From positions 372,001 through 436,000 of the forward strand of contig NC_011365.1 of NCBI RefSeq assembly GCF_000021325.1: a stretch of 64,000 nucleotides of DNA, in the 5' to 3' direction. Positions within the stretch are counted from its first letter, which is position 1. Each line of letters opens with the position of its first letter. A model generated the notes under the pieces. That model saw only the letters and a list, made by a program, of their open reading frames with translations, had not been told where the DNA came from and did not search any database. Made by a program: the position numbers and the translations under genes. The stretch is from Gluconacetobacter diazotrophicus PA1 5 (GTDB taxonomy: Bacteria > Pseudomonadota > Alphaproteobacteria > Acetobacterales > Acetobacteraceae). Positions 31,081-40,973 of this stretch are shown here, one piece after another.

Positions 31081-33495
31081 TCAGAATTGCTGGCCGAAGC
31101 CAAAGCGGAACAATCGGGTCCGGTCATGTTTTTCCTTCAGGACCGGAATACCAAGGTCGATATTGATCAGGCCGAATGGGCTCTTCCACGAAAAGCCCAC
31201 GCCCGTGCTGACACGCGGCTTGATCGTGTCGCTATAGACCGGCGTATAATAGGGCATATCCTGCGGATAGGCGGTATAGCGCCGCGGGATACGCAGCCCG
31301 TCCAGGCCGCCCATATCGACGAAATAGCGGCCCTTGATGCCCATATCCGCCGCCAGCGGCATCGGGAAATTGACGGTGGCCGAACCGGTATACATGAAGC
31401 GGCCGCCCAGGAAGTCCTCCTGCGAATGCATCGGGTAGGTGACACCCTGCCACGTATAAGCGGGGATGCCCATGGTACGGGGGCCGGCGCCGCCATCCAT
31501 GAAGCCGCGCAGCGTGCTGCCGCCCAGGTAGAAGTTGTCGATGATGTCGCTGCGGCCGCCGCCCCAGTTCACGATGTCACCCGCTCCGGCGGTCAGCGCG
31601 ACCGTCCAGTCGTGGTTGCCCATCAGGTCGTCCAGCGGAATGTAATAGGCGGCATCGAGCTTGCCGCGCAGATAACGCTCGTTTCCACCGATACCGGCGA
31701 AATCACCCGCCAGACGGACCACATAGCCGCTGTGCGGATTCATGCGGTTGTCACGCGTGTCATAGGTCAGCGTAGTGCTGAGCTGCGACAGCAGCGACCA
31801 GCCCGTCTGCTTCAGCACGTACCACGACGCATCGCTGTACGCATTGTCGATGTCACGATCCGTCAGCGAATAGCTGAACGACTGCGACAGGTGGTTGTTG
31901 TACGAGTACCCCATGCGGAACGAGATGCCGTACCGCCCTTCCGAATAGTTCTGATAGGTCTGGTAGTTGTTCTGGATGGCGAAGATATCGACACCCGCCA
32001 CCATGTTACGATTCAGGAAGTAGGGGTCACTGACCGAAATATCGGCCTGCCGCTGGTAATACGCCATGGTGCCGGAAATTCCAGCATCAACGCCCGACCC
32101 CAGCAGGTTATGCTGCTTCAGCCCGATATTGCCCAGGATACCCACGTCGGTCGAATAGCCGCCACCCAGTGAGAACTCCCCGGTCGGCTTTTCGACCAGG
32201 TTGGCGGCCACGTTTATCTTGTCCGGTGCCGAACCGGGGCTCTGGTCGATCGAAACCGAACTGAAATATCCCAGATCCTGTAGCATAGCCTTGGCGTATT
32301 TGCGCTCGCTCGGGGTGTACGGATCGCCCTCGGCCATCGGCAGGTTGCGCCGGATGACCTTGTCCTCGGTAATGGTGTTGCCGTTGATGTCGATGCGTTC
32401 GACATATACCCGCGGGCCCTCGCTGACGTCGAACAGCAGGTCGACGGTGCGCTTTTCCGGATTGCGGGCGATTTCGGGGCGCACCATCGCGAAGGGATGC
32501 CCCTGGCCCTGCAGGATTTCCTCCATGTCCGTCGCGTTGTGCTGGACCGCACTGCCGTCGTACCACTGGTTCGCGAACAGTTCGATATATTTGCGCAGCG
32601 ACGCGGCGGGGACATGCTTGAGGGACGAGCGGATGTTCACCCGACCGAGGCGATAGCGCAGGCCTTCGTCTACCGTGAAGGTCACGTAGAAGGACTTGCG
32701 ATCCGGCGACAGTTCGCCCGTGGCGTTCTTCACCTGGAAATCGACGAACCCGTTACGCAGGTAGAAGCGGCGCAGCAATTCGCCGTCATAGCGCAGGCGC
32801 TCGGGATTATATTCATCCGACGAGGCGAAGAAGCGGTACCAGGCCGTTTCCTTGGACGAGACCACCTGCGCCAGCCGGGCCTCGCTGAACGCGCGGTTGC
32901 CGACGAACGAGATCTTCTTGATCAGTGTCTGCGTCGCCTCGTTGATTTGGAAGACCACATCCACACGGTTATGCGACAGGCGGATGATCTGCGGCGTCAC
33001 CGTCGCGGCATAGCGTGCCTTCTCGGCATAGACGCCCAGGATCTTCTGCCGGTCGGCTGCCGTGGTCTGCGTCGAGAAGACGGCGCGCGGCCGCAGCGCG
33101 ATCACCTTGCGCAGGTCCTCGTCCTTCGCGGCATGGTTGCCTTCGAAGACGATGCGATTCACGATCGGGTTCTCGACCAGGTGCACCTGCAGCACGTTGC
33201 CGGCGCGGTGCAGCGTCACGTCGCGGAACAGGCCGGTGGCGTACAGCGTCTTGAGGGACCGGTCGAGCTGGTCCTGGTTGAACGGGTCGCCGGGCTGCAC
33301 GACCATGTAGGACAGGACCGTGTTGGTCTCGATACGGTCGTTGCCGGAAATGTCGATCGATTCGATGACCCCGCCCGTGGGCGTATGCGCCACCGGGCCC
33401 CGCGTCGCAACGCCCTGCCGTGCCTCGGCGGCCCCGGCGAAAAACAGCGGTATGAGGCAAACCGACGCAAGAAGCGTTGAACGTTTAGTCGGCAA
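31081..33495 (-). CDS. bamA: Outer membrane protein assembly factor BamA
   Basis: Central beta-barrel of the BAM complex that folds outer-membrane proteins. The 804-residue protein has a signal peptide ending at AEA-RQG (about residue 25), five POTRA domains (about 40-430) and the 16-strand barrel with GLRIPRRYTAYP near the lid and a C-terminal ...RFGFGQQF ending in Phe as required. The start is TTG at 33495 with GGGGGAAG seven bases upstream. Not lethal to lose only in partial form; the gene looks fully intact. Confidence 0.95.
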   Translation of the reverse strand: MPTKRSTLLASVCLIPLFFAGAAEARQGVATRGPVAHTPTGGVIESIDISGNDRIETNTVLSYMVVQPGDPFNQDQLDRSLKTLYATGLFRDVTLHRAGNVLQVHLVENPIVNRIVFEGNHAAKDEDLRKVIALRPRAVFSTQTTAADRQKILGVYAEKARYAATVTPQIIRLSHNRVDVVFQINEATQTLIKKISFVGNRAFSEARLAQVVSSKETAWYRFFASSDEYNPERLRYDGELLRRFYLRNGFVDFQVKNATGELSPDRKSFYVTFTVDEGLRYRLGRVNIRSSLKHVPAASLRKYIELFANQWYDGSAVQHNATDMEEILQGQGHPFAMVRPEIARNPEKRTVDLLFDVSEGPRVYVERIDINGNTITEDKVIRRNLPMAEGDPYTPSERKYAKAMLQDLGYFSSVSIDQSPGSAPDKINVAANLVEKPTGEFSLGGGYSTDVGILGNIGLKQHNLLGSGVDAGISGTMAYYQRQADISVSDPYFLNRNMVAGVDIFAIQNNYQTYQNYSEGRYGISFRMGYSYNNHLSQSFSYSLTDRDIDNAYSDASWYVLKQTGWSLLSQLSTTLTYDTRDNRMNPHSGYVVRLAGDFAGIGGNERYLRGKLDAAYYIPLDDLMGNHDWTVALTAGAGDIVNWGGGRSDIIDNFYLGGSTLRGFMDGGAGPRTMGIPAYTWQGVTYPMHSQEDFLGGRFMYTGSATVNFPMPLAADMGIKGRYFVDMGGLDGLRIPRRYTAYPQDMPYYTPVYSDTIKPRVSTGVGFSWKSPFGLINIDLGIPVLKEKHDRTRLFRFGFGQQF

Positions 33496-33650
33496 ATTCG
33501 GCTTCCCCCAAACCAGACGGCCCGCAGACCCGACACCTGTCCGCGCGAAACGGATTCGCCGCGTGCTTCCTGTCGATCATATCCGCTTGGCGGAGGTATC
33601 CGAAAATCCCCCCGTCGCGCAAGCGCCTCCATGACCTCGTGATCATGGCA

Positions 33651-34754
33651 TCATCCGGCCAGGGATGCGACCCATCGAAACAGTCCGAAATGCGACAGGT
33701 CGTTGAACGTCGAAAACAGGAACAGGCCCGCGATGACCGCGAAACCGGCCTGGAAACTGATATCGCGCACCCGCCGGGATACGGGACGCCCCAGCACGGC
33801 TTCCAGCGCGTAGAAAACCAGCCGGCCGCCATCCAGCACCGGGATGGGAAACAGGTTGATCAGGCCCAGGTTGATCGACAGCAGCGCCATGAAGGACACC
33901 AGGCTGGCCACGCCGTACTGCGCAACCTGGCCCGACATCTGGGCGATGCGCAGCGGACCGCCCAGGTCCTTGGCGCTATGCTGCCCGGTCAGCATCTGCC
34001 ACAGCCCGGCCAGCGTCTGCACCACCAGGTGCCATGTCTCCTGCCCCGCGGCGACGATCGCGGCGGGCAGCGCCATCGGCTTGCCCACCGTCGCGGTGAA
34101 CATCACGCCCAGTTGCCCCGCATGGCTTCCCGATGAATCGGTCACGGAGCCGACCGTCACCGGCAGGGTCACGTCCTGCCCGGCACGGCGGACCGTAAGG
34201 ACCGTCTTTTCCCCCGGTTCGGCCGAAATGCGGGCCTGGATGTCCGCCACGTCCGCCACCACGTGGTCGCCGATCCGCACGATGGCGTCGTTCGGCTTCA
34301 CGCCGGCCGAAGCCGCGGCGCTTCCCGGCAGGACCTGCCCCACGACGTTGCGGATTTCCGGCCGCCCCACGGTGGCGAACAGGCCCGCGAACAGCACGAT
34401 GGCCAGCAGGAAGTTGAAGACCGGCCCGGCAACGATCACGATGGCGCGGGACAGGACCGGCTTGTCATGGAAGGTCCGTCCGGGCTGCCAGGCCGCCATC
34501 TGTTCCGGCGTCGCCTCTTCCGGCCCTTCGAAGCCATGCGGCTTGACATAGCCGCCCAGGGGCAGCGGGCAGATCCGCCATTCCGTCCCGACCTTGTCAT
34601 GCCAGCGCAGCAGGGGACGCCCGAACCCGATCGAAAATACCTCGACATGCACGCCCCGCCAGCGCGCGGCCAGGTAGTGGCCGAGTTCGTGGATGAAGAC
34701 CAGCACGCCCAGCACCAGGGCAAAGGCAAGGACGGTCCGAAGCAGATCGGGCAT
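33651..34754 (-). CDS. rseP: Site-2 metalloprotease RseP/MmpA
   Basis: Intramembrane zinc protease that cleaves membrane-tethered regulators. The 367-residue protein has HELGHY (H22, E23, H26) in the first membrane segment, a single PDZ domain (about residues 125-200) and the second active-site motif NLFPIPVLDGGRLVF near 315. The family member in Caulobacter is MmpA, which cuts PodJ; E. coli RseP cuts RseA. It lies in the conserved dxr-rseP-bamA order. Confidence 0.94.
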   Translation of the reverse strand: MPDLLRTVLAFALVLGVLVFIHELGHYLAARWRGVHVEVFSIGFGRPLLRWHDKVGTEWRICPLPLGGYVKPHGFEGPEEATPEQMAAWQPGRTFHDKPVLSRAIVIVAGPVFNFLLAIVLFAGLFATVGRPEIRNVVGQVLPGSAAASAGVKPNDAIVRIGDHVVADVADIQARISAEPGEKTVLTVRRAGQDVTLPVTVGSVTDSSGSHAGQLGVMFTATVGKPMALPAAIVAAGQETWHLVVQTLAGLWQMLTGQHSAKDLGGPLRIAQMSGQVAQYGVASLVSFMALLSINLGLINLFPIPVLDGGRLVFYALEAVLGRPVSRRVRDISFQAGFAVIAGLFLFSTFNDLSHFGLFRWVASLAG

Positions 34755-34817
34755 AATGACGGGCTAACTCCTGATAAAGATCGTCGCCGAACCTGGGCCG
34801 GAACTGGCCGCGTCGGA

Positions 34818-35975
34818 TCAGGCCGCGAGTGATGCCGTGCGCAGGCGGGCCGCCCGGCGGGCTTCCTGGTCCCAGTGCAGCACGGCCTCCAGCGTGTCGG
34901 CCGGCTGATGGCCGATGGCCTGCATGACGGATTCGACCACGCGCGCGATGTCGAGGAAACCGATACCGCAGCCGAGAAACGCCTCGACTGCGATTTCATT
35001 GGCCGCGGAAAGGATAGTGGGGGCGGCGCCGCCCGCGCGCAAGGATTCCCGGGCCAGGCGCAGCGCGGGAAAGCGCACTTCGTCCGGTTCCTCGAATTCC
35101 ATCCGTCCCAGGGCCGCCAGGTCCAGCCGGGGCGAGGTCGTGGCCATGCGGCAGGGCCAGGCCAGCGTGTGCGCGATGGGAATCCGCATATCGGCCGACC
35201 CCATCTGCGCCACGATGCTGCCATCGGTATATTGCACCAGGCCGTGGACCACCGATTGCGGATGCACCACGACGCCGATCCGGTCCTCGGTCAGCGAAAA
35301 CAGGCGCGCGGCCTCGATGACCTCCAGCCCCTTGTTGAACATCGTGGCCGAATCGATGGTGATCTTGGCCCCCATCGTCCAGGTCGGATGACGCAGGGCG
35401 GCTTCCGGCGTCGCCTTTTCCATCTCGGCCAGACTGGCACGGCGGAACGGGCCGCCCGAGGCCGTCAGCACGATCTTTTCCACCTGGTCCGCCTGACGGT
35501 CGGCCATGGACTGGAAGATCGCATTATGTTCGGAATCGACCGGCAGCAGCGTGGCACCGGCCTGCTGGACCGCGCGCAGCATGACGTCGCCCGCGCAGAC
35601 CAGGGCCTCCTTGTTCGCCAGGGCGACCGAGCCGCCGTTGCGTACCGCCGCCAGGGTGGGTTCCAGCCCGATCGCCCCGGTGATGGCCGCCATGGTCCAG
35701 TCGACCGGCTGGGACGCGGCATCGATGACGGCCTGGCGCCCGCCCGAGACCGCGATCCCGTCATCGGCCAGCAGGGCCCGCAGTTCCGGCAGCCGGCTTT
35801 CGTCCGCGATGACCGCGTGGCTGGCGCGCAGGGCCCGCGCCTGCTCGGCCAGGCGCGGCGCGTTGCTGCCCCCGACCAGGGCCGCGACCCGGAACCGTTC
35901 CGGCGCCTGCAGCAGCAGATCGACCGTGGAACATCCGATGCTGCCGGTGCTGCCCAAAACGGTAACTGACTTCAT
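34818..35975 (-). CDS. dxr: 1-deoxy-D-xylulose 5-phosphate reductoisomerase
   Basis: Second step of the MEP isoprenoid pathway. The 385-residue protein has the NADPH motif VLGSTGSIG (residues 5-13), the metal/substrate region PVDSEHNAIFQ (Asp/Glu near 150) and EVIEAARLF. The start MKSVTVLG at 35975 equals the family start; the frame upstream of it overlaps the cdsA end and is rejected. cdsA, uppS and dxr together supply the phospholipid and polyprenyl precursors. Confidence 0.95.
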   Translation of the reverse strand: MKSVTVLGSTGSIGCSTVDLLLQAPERFRVAALVGGSNAPRLAEQARALRASHAVIADESRLPELRALLADDGIAVSGGRQAVIDAASQPVDWTMAAITGAIGLEPTLAAVRNGGSVALANKEALVCAGDVMLRAVQQAGATLLPVDSEHNAIFQSMADRQADQVEKIVLTASGGPFRRASLAEMEKATPEAALRHPTWTMGAKITIDSATMFNKGLEVIEAARLFSLTEDRIGVVVHPQSVVHGLVQYTDGSIVAQMGSADMRIPIAHTLAWPCRMATTSPRLDLAALGRMEFEEPDEVRFPALRLARESLRAGGAAPTILSAANEIAVEAFLGCGIGFLDIARVVESVMQAIGHQPADTLEAVLHWDQEARRAARLRTASLAA

Positions 35976-36057
35976 GCCTCGTTCTTCCCTGCCCGTCCGG
36001 CGTCGCTCCGCCGTCCATTCCTGTTCCATCATCCGGCCGCGCCCCGCGCGGGGGAAT

Positions 36058-36918
36058 TCAGTTCCCGCGTGCCCCCAGCAGGGCGGACATCAGGCCAGCC
36101 TGCGTCACATACCAAAATGCCGCCCCGCCCGCCGCCCCCAGCGACAGCAAGGCAGCCAGCGGCGCCGCGACCAGCAATCCGTCGAACCGGTCCAGCAATC
36201 CGCCATGGCCGGGAATGATCGCGCCCGAATCCTTGACCCCCCGCGCGCGCTTCAGCGCGCTTTCCGCCAGGTCGCCGATCTGCGCCGCCACGGCCATCAG
36301 CGCGCCGAAAGCCATGCCGCGCGCCCAGTTGCCGGGACCGGAGACAAGGCTGCACACCCCCCCACCCGCGACCATGGCGCAGGCCAGCCCGCCCAGCGAG
36401 CCGGACCAGGTCTTGGCGGGCGATATCGCGGGGGCCAGTTTCGGGCCGCCCAGCAGGCGGCCGACCAAATAGGCCCCGCTGTCGCTGACCGCGACACAGG
36501 TCACGACGAACAGGACGACCCCGGCGCCGGGCACGGTCATCATCCGCAGCCACAGCAGGGCCAGGCCGGCGCAGCCGATCACGACCTGTCCGGCCCACAA
36601 GGACGGCCCGAACACGAACGCCCCCCCCATGACCATGAACGCCCCCCGCCATTGTCCCCCCAGCGCCGCCGCCATGGCGGCCACGGGCCAGAGCAGGTAG
36701 AGCACGCCCCGCCACGACGCGGTTCGCAGGCCGAACATCCGTCCCCACTCAATCGCCATCCCCGCCGTCGCCAGCACGATCAGCGCCGCATAGGGCGCGC
36801 CGCCTGCCCAGACGCACAGGGCCGCCACCGGCACCAGCACGGCGGCCGACAGCAGGCGGGCGCGAAGGTCCTTCCAGTTCCGTCCAGGCTTTCCCTGCGT
36901 CGGGCGGCCTCCCGACAC
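36058..36918 (-). CDS. cdsA: Phosphatidate cytidylyltransferase
   Basis: Makes CDP-diacylglycerol from phosphatidate and CTP at the inner membrane. About 286 residues with six or more hydrophobic segments and the signature SPAKTWSGSLGGL, then the DxxKR-type region ending in GHGGLLDRFDGL near the C-terminus. No ATG lies near the expected start; GTG at 36918, four bases after the uppS stop, gives VSGGRPTQGKPGRNW as N-terminus. That start is a best guess. Confidence 0.88.
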   Translation of the reverse strand: MSGGRPTQGKPGRNWKDLRARLLSAAVLVPVAALCVWAGGAPYAALIVLATAGMAIEWGRMFGLRTASWRGVLYLLWPVAAMAAALGGQWRGAFMVMGGAFVFGPSLWAGQVVIGCAGLALLWLRMMTVPGAGVVLFVVTCVAVSDSGAYLVGRLLGGPKLAPAISPAKTWSGSLGGLACAMVAGGGVCSLVSGPGNWARGMAFGALMAVAAQIGDLAESALKRARGVKDSGAIIPGHGGLLDRFDGLLVAAPLAALLSLGAAGGAAFWYVTQAGLMSALLGARGN

Positions 36919-36922
36919 GGGA

Positions 36923-37774
36923 TCAGAGGGCGGGACGGGCACCGAATCGCCTCTCACGCCGGGCGAACATGTCCAGCGCCGCGTCGAAATGGTGCTCGTC
37001 GAAATCGGGCCAGAGCGTCTCGATAAAGACCAGTTCGGCATAGGCCGACTGCCAGAGCAGGAAATTGGACAGCCGGCATTCGCCGCTGGTGCGCACGATC
37101 AGGTCGGGATCGGGGACGTCGGCGGTCAGCAGGAACCGGCTGAACAGCGCCTCGTCCAGTTCGGCGGGATCGATCGTGCCGCTGCGGGCGGCGAAGGCCA
37201 CGCGGGCCGCCGCCTGCACGATATCAGCCCGGCCGCCATAGGACAGGGCCAGGACCAGCGTCAGGCGCGTATTGGCGGCCGTCATGTCCTCGGCGCGCCT
37301 GGCCTCGTCCCGGACGTCGGCGTCGAAACGCGACAGGTCGCCGATGATGCGGATGCGCACGCCCTCGCGGCACAGTTCGGCAACCTTGTGCCGCAGGTAG
37401 TAGCGCAGCAGCGCCGTCAGGTCCGCGACCTCGTCCGGGGTGCGCCGCCAGTTTTCCGATGAGAACGCATACAGGGTCAGGCAGCCGACCCCGCGCGTGA
37501 TCGCGGCGCGTATGCAGCGCCTGACGGCCTCGGCCCCCGCGCGGTGCCCGGCGACGCGCGGCAGGCCGCGCGCGGCGGCCCAGCGCCCGTTTCCATCCAT
37601 GATCACCGCGACATGCGCCGGCAGGGCCGGGGCGCCCCGCCCGCGATCCAGCCCGGACACCGGCGCCGTGGAACCGGACGTCGTCACGGGCGCCGAAATG
37701 GGCGCGGTCGTGGCCGGGGGGACCAGTGATGCTGTCGTCCCGGCCAGCGGGCCGGGCACCGGACTGACGGTCAC
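36923..37774 (-). CDS. uppS: Undecaprenyl diphosphate synthase
   Basis: Condenses isopentenyl diphosphate units into the C55 carrier for peptidoglycan and LPS O-antigen. The 283-residue protein carries HVAVIMDGNGRWA (catalytic Asp near 60), ITLYAFSSENWRRP-like LYAFSSENW, and the C-terminal RTSGECRLSNFLLWQSAYAE. About 45 residues of Thr/Pro/Ala-rich sequence precede the domain; they come from the GTG start at 37774, and a later start (for example within the LDRGRGAPALPAHV region) is possible. Confidence 0.93.
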   Translation of the reverse strand: MTVSPVPGPLAGTTASLVPPATTAPISAPVTTSGSTAPVSGLDRGRGAPALPAHVAVIMDGNGRWAAARGLPRVAGHRAGAEAVRRCIRAAITRGVGCLTLYAFSSENWRRTPDEVADLTALLRYYLRHKVAELCREGVRIRIIGDLSRFDADVRDEARRAEDMTAANTRLTLVLALSYGGRADIVQAAARVAFAARSGTIDPAELDEALFSRFLLTADVPDPDLIVRTSGECRLSNFLLWQSAYAELVFIETLWPDFDEHHFDAALDMFARRERRFGARPAL

Positions 37775-37781
37775 TGCCGCG

Positions 37782-38348
37782 TCAGACCTGTTTGATCTCG
37801 CGTTCCTTTTCCGCGAGCATCTCGTCGATCCGCTTCACATACTGGTCCGTCAGCTTCTGGATCGCGTCCGACCACACCTTGACGTCGTCCTGGCTGATGT
37901 CGCCCTTCTTTTCCTGCGCCTTGGTCTGATCCATGCCGTCGCGGCGCACGCCGCGCACCGCGATCTTGGCGTTTTCGGAATATTTCCCGGCCGTGCGGGC
38001 CAGTTCGCCGCGCCGTTCCTCGGTCAACTGGGGAATGGGCACGCGCACGGTCTGGCCGTCGGCCGCCGGATTCAGGCCCAGGCCGCTGTCGCGAATCGCC
38101 CGTTCGACCGCCCCCACCAGCGAGCGGTCCCAGACCTGGACGGTCAGCATCCGCGCCTCGGGCACCGCGATCGATCCGACCTGCGTCAGCGGCACCTCGC
38201 CGCCATAGGCCTCGACACGCACCGGTTCGATCAGCGCGGGACTTGCGCGACCCGAACGCAGACCCGCGAAATCGCGGCGCAGGCTTTCCAGCGCGCCGTC
38301 CATCCGACGGGTCAGGTCATCCAGCAGTGTCTTCTGATCAGCAGCCAC
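37782..38348 (-). CDS. frr: Ribosome recycling factor
   Basis: Splits post-termination ribosomes with EF-G. The 188-residue length and pattern ([43 protein letters not shown]) match the family. It starts with GTG at 38348. pyrH lies 78 bases upstream, the conserved pyrH-frr order; rpsB and tsf, which often precede, are not here. Confidence 0.95.
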   Translation of the reverse strand: MAADQKTLLDDLTRRMDGALESLRRDFAGLRSGRASPALIEPVRVEAYGGEVPLTQVGSIAVPEARMLTVQVWDRSLVGAVERAIRDSGLGLNPAADGQTVRVPIPQLTEERRGELARTAGKYSENAKIAVRGVRRDGMDQTKAQEKKGDISQDDVKVWSDAIQKLTDQYVKRIDEMLAEKEREIKQV

Positions 38349-38425
38349 AGCGGCCCTCCATAGTCATCCATGGGGGCCACGGTCACGGCTGCCCCCTATC
38401 CTCATTCATTCCAGCAACCGGCCCG

Positions 38426-39166
38426 TCAGGCCGTTTCGACAATCCGGGTATACAGGCCTTCGCCGCGCATTACTTTCGGGAATGCGCCCGGCGCATGAAT
38501 ATTGAACACCACGATCGGCAGGCGGTTTTCACGCGCAAGGCTGATCGCGGCGGCATCCATCACATGCAGGTCCTTGGCCAGCACGTCCAGGTACGTCAGT
38601 TGTTCGAAGCGGGTCGCGTCCTTGACCTTGCGCGGGTCGGCCGAATAGACGCCGTCCACCTGCGTGCCCTTCAGCAGGGCGTTGCAGTCCATTTCCGCCG
38701 CCCGCAGCGCCGCCGCCGTGTCGGTGGTGAAGAACGGATTGCCCGTGCCCCCCGCGAAGATGACGACACGGCCCTTTTCCATGTGCCGCACAGCCCGCCT
38801 GCGGATATAGGGTTCGGCCACCGACGACATCTGGATGGCGGACATGACGCGCGTCGGCACGCCGTGCCGTTCCAGCGCGTTCTGCACCATCAGGGCGTTG
38901 ATGACCGTGGCCAGCATGCCGGCATAATCGCCCTGCGCCCGGTCCATGCCGCGCGCCGCCGCCGCGACGCCGCGAAAGATGTTGCCGCCCCCGATGACCA
39001 GACAGATCTCGACGCCCGTACGTGCGACCTCGGCAATGTCGGTGGCGATGGTGTCGACCATTACGGGATCGATCCCGTACGAGCCCTCACCCATCAGGGC
39101 CTCGCCCGAGACCTTCAGCAGGACACGCTGAAAACCAATGGTTTTTTCCGTTGCCTGATCTGTCAT
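38426..39166 (-). CDS. pyrH: UMP kinase
   Basis: Phosphorylates UMP to UDP as a hexamer regulated by GTP and UTP. The 246-residue amino-acid-kinase-fold protein shows [22 protein letters not shown]-like [11 protein letters not shown], and [17 protein letters not shown] with DGVYSADP. Standard length. The 124-base gap to era holds GC-rich inverted repeats but no gene. Confidence 0.95.
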   Translation of the reverse strand: MTDQATEKTIGFQRVLLKVSGEALMGEGSYGIDPVMVDTIATDIAEVARTGVEICLVIGGGNIFRGVAAAARGMDRAQGDYAGMLATVINALMVQNALERHGVPTRVMSAIQMSSVAEPYIRRRAVRHMEKGRVVIFAGGTGNPFFTTDTAAALRAAEMDCNALLKGTQVDGVYSADPRKVKDATRFEQLTYLDVLAKDLHVMDAAAISLARENRLPIVVFNIHAPGAFPKVMRGEGLYTRIVETA

Positions 39167-39290
39167 GACGCCCCCGGATCCCTGAGATGAACGAATGCGG
39201 GGGACGCCCCGGCCGGGACCTCACCCATGCAGACCCTCTTATAGCCGGTTGCGAGCGGTCACAAGCACGCTCATCGCCCGGCCATGCCCA

Positions 39291-40184
39291 TCAGGGCGTG
39301 TCGTCCAGCCCGATGGCCCGCAGGCGGGCCCGTTCCTCGTCCCAGCCGGCCCGTTCCTTCACGTTCAGGAACAGGTGGCAGGTGCGGTCCAGCAGGCGGG
39401 ACAGGTCCTTGCGCGCGCGCTCGCCGATCGAGCGAATCCGGCTGCCCTTCTCGCCGATCAGAATCGCCTTGTGCCCGGCCCGCGCGACGTAGATCGTGAC
39501 CTCGATCCGGACCGATCCGTCCGGCAGTTCGCGAAAGCTTTCGGTCTCGGCGGTCGCGGCATAGGGCACTTCCTCGTGCGTCTGCAGGAAGATCTGTTCA
39601 CGCACCAGTTCCGCCGCCAGCAGCCGGTCCGGCAGGTCGGTCAGATCGTCCTCGGGATACAGGTATGGCCCTTCGGGCAGGGAAGCGGCCAGCGCGGACA
39701 GCAGGTCCTCGACCCCGTCGCCGCTGCGGGCGCTGACCATGTAGACATGTTCCACATCCAGCAGCGCCGACAGTTCCGCCGTCAGCGGCAGCAGGGCCTG
39801 CCGGTCCACCAGGTCGGTCTTGTTCAGGACCAGCCAGACCCGGCGGCGGGACTGCGCCAGCCGCTCGACGATCGCGCGCACCGATTCGGACAGGCCACGC
39901 CGGGCATCGACCAGCAGCAGCGTGATGTCGGCATCCTCGGCCCCGGTCCAGGCCGCCGCCACCATCGCGCGGTCCAGCTTGCGCCGGGGCTGGAAGATGC
40001 CGGGCGTGTCCACCAGCAGGATCTGGCTTTCCCCGCGCATCAGGATGCCCAGGACGCGAAAGCGCGTCGTCTGCGCCTTGGGGCTGACGATCGACAGCTT
40101 GGCCCCGGCCATACGGTTCAGCAGCGTCGACTTCCCGGCATTCGGCGCGCCCACGATCGCGACGAAGCCGCAGCGGGTGGTCAT
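39291..40184 (-). CDS. era: GTPase Era
   Basis: Binds 16S rRNA 3' end and acts in 30S maturation. The 297-residue protein has G1 GAPNAGKSTL, G2 QTTRFR, G3 DTPGIF, G4 NKTDLV and the C-terminal KH domain with GEKGSRIRSIG. The start MTTRCGFVAIVG at 40184 fits; eight codons of open frame upstream are ignored. It follows rnc by 39 bases, the classical lepB-rnc-era order. Confidence 0.95.
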   Translation of the reverse strand: MTTRCGFVAIVGAPNAGKSTLLNRMAGAKLSIVSPKAQTTRFRVLGILMRGESQILLVDTPGIFQPRRKLDRAMVAAAWTGAEDADITLLLVDARRGLSESVRAIVERLAQSRRRVWLVLNKTDLVDRQALLPLTAELSALLDVEHVYMVSARSGDGVEDLLSALAASLPEGPYLYPEDDLTDLPDRLLAAELVREQIFLQTHEEVPYAATAETESFRELPDGSVRIEVTIYVARAGHKAILIGEKGSRIRSIGERARKDLSRLLDRTCHLFLNVKERAGWDEERARLRAIGLDDTP

Positions 40185-40223
40185 ATCCTGTATCCCTTCC
40201 GGCGGCATCCGCGATCCCGCCCG

Positions 40224-40973
40224 TTATTGTCTCTCATCAACCAGCCTCAGCAGGTCGGCGGCGGCGGCACTTTCGGCCGCGCGCTTGCTGCCGGCGATTC
40301 CCTCGGCCGACTGGCCCGCCGCCGTCACCGCGATGACGAAGCGTGGCGCATGGGAGGGCCCGTCCATCTGCACCGTCCGATAGGCCGGCAGCGGCAGGCC
40401 GCGCGCCAGGACCCATTCCTGCAAGGCTGTCTTGGGGTCCTTGGGAGGCTGCGCCTGGGCCACGATCGCCTCGTTCCACGCCGCACGCACGAAGCGGCGG
40501 GCCGGCTCCAGCCCGCCATCCAGGTAGATGGCGCCCAGGATCGCCTCGACCGCGTCGGCCAGGACGTTGGCCACCTGCCGCACGCCCGCCCGGGCCTCGT
40601 GTTCCGCCACGTCCAGCGCCTGCTGCAGATTCATGGTCCCGGCGATGGCGGCCAGGACCGGACGTGACACCAGATGGGCGTGGCGCGGACCCAGCGCCCC
40701 CTCCTGTTCGTCAGGGAAGCGTTCCAGCAGCCATTCGGCCATCACCAGCCCCAGCACCCGGTCGCCGATGAATTCCAGCCGTTCGTTCGACCCCGCACCG
40801 CGCCGCGCGGCCGGCTGACGCGACCGGCGCGCGCCCCCGCCATTGCGCTGATGGGCGGCCGAGCGATGGGTCAGCGCCTCGCGCAGCAGGTCGGGGCGGC
40901 GGAACCGGTAGCCGACCCGCGCCTCGACCGACGCCACCACACCGTCCGCGCCACCGCTTTCAGACGCGGTCAT
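40224..40973 (-). CDS. rnc: Ribonuclease III
   Basis: Cuts double-stranded RNA in rRNA and mRNA processing; in type II CRISPR systems it also processes crRNA:tracrRNA duplexes, which makes it relevant to this window's locus. The 249-residue protein has the RNase III signature ERLEFIGDRVLGL with Glu/Asp metal ligands, DAVEAILGAIYLDGG, and the C-terminal dsRNA-binding domain (PKTALQEW to LLRLVDERQ). An Arg/Gly-rich insert lies near residue 45-60. ATG at 40973 overlaps the lepB stop. Confidence 0.95.
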   Translation of the reverse strand: MTASESGGADGVVASVEARVGYRFRRPDLLREALTHRSAAHQRNGGGARRSRQPAARRGAGSNERLEFIGDRVLGLVMAEWLLERFPDEQEGALGPRHAHLVSRPVLAAIAGTMNLQQALDVAEHEARAGVRQVANVLADAVEAILGAIYLDGGLEPARRFVRAAWNEAIVAQAQPPKDPKTALQEWVLARGLPLPAYRTVQMDGPSHAPRFVIAVTAAGQSAEGIAGSKRAAESAAAADLLRLVDERQ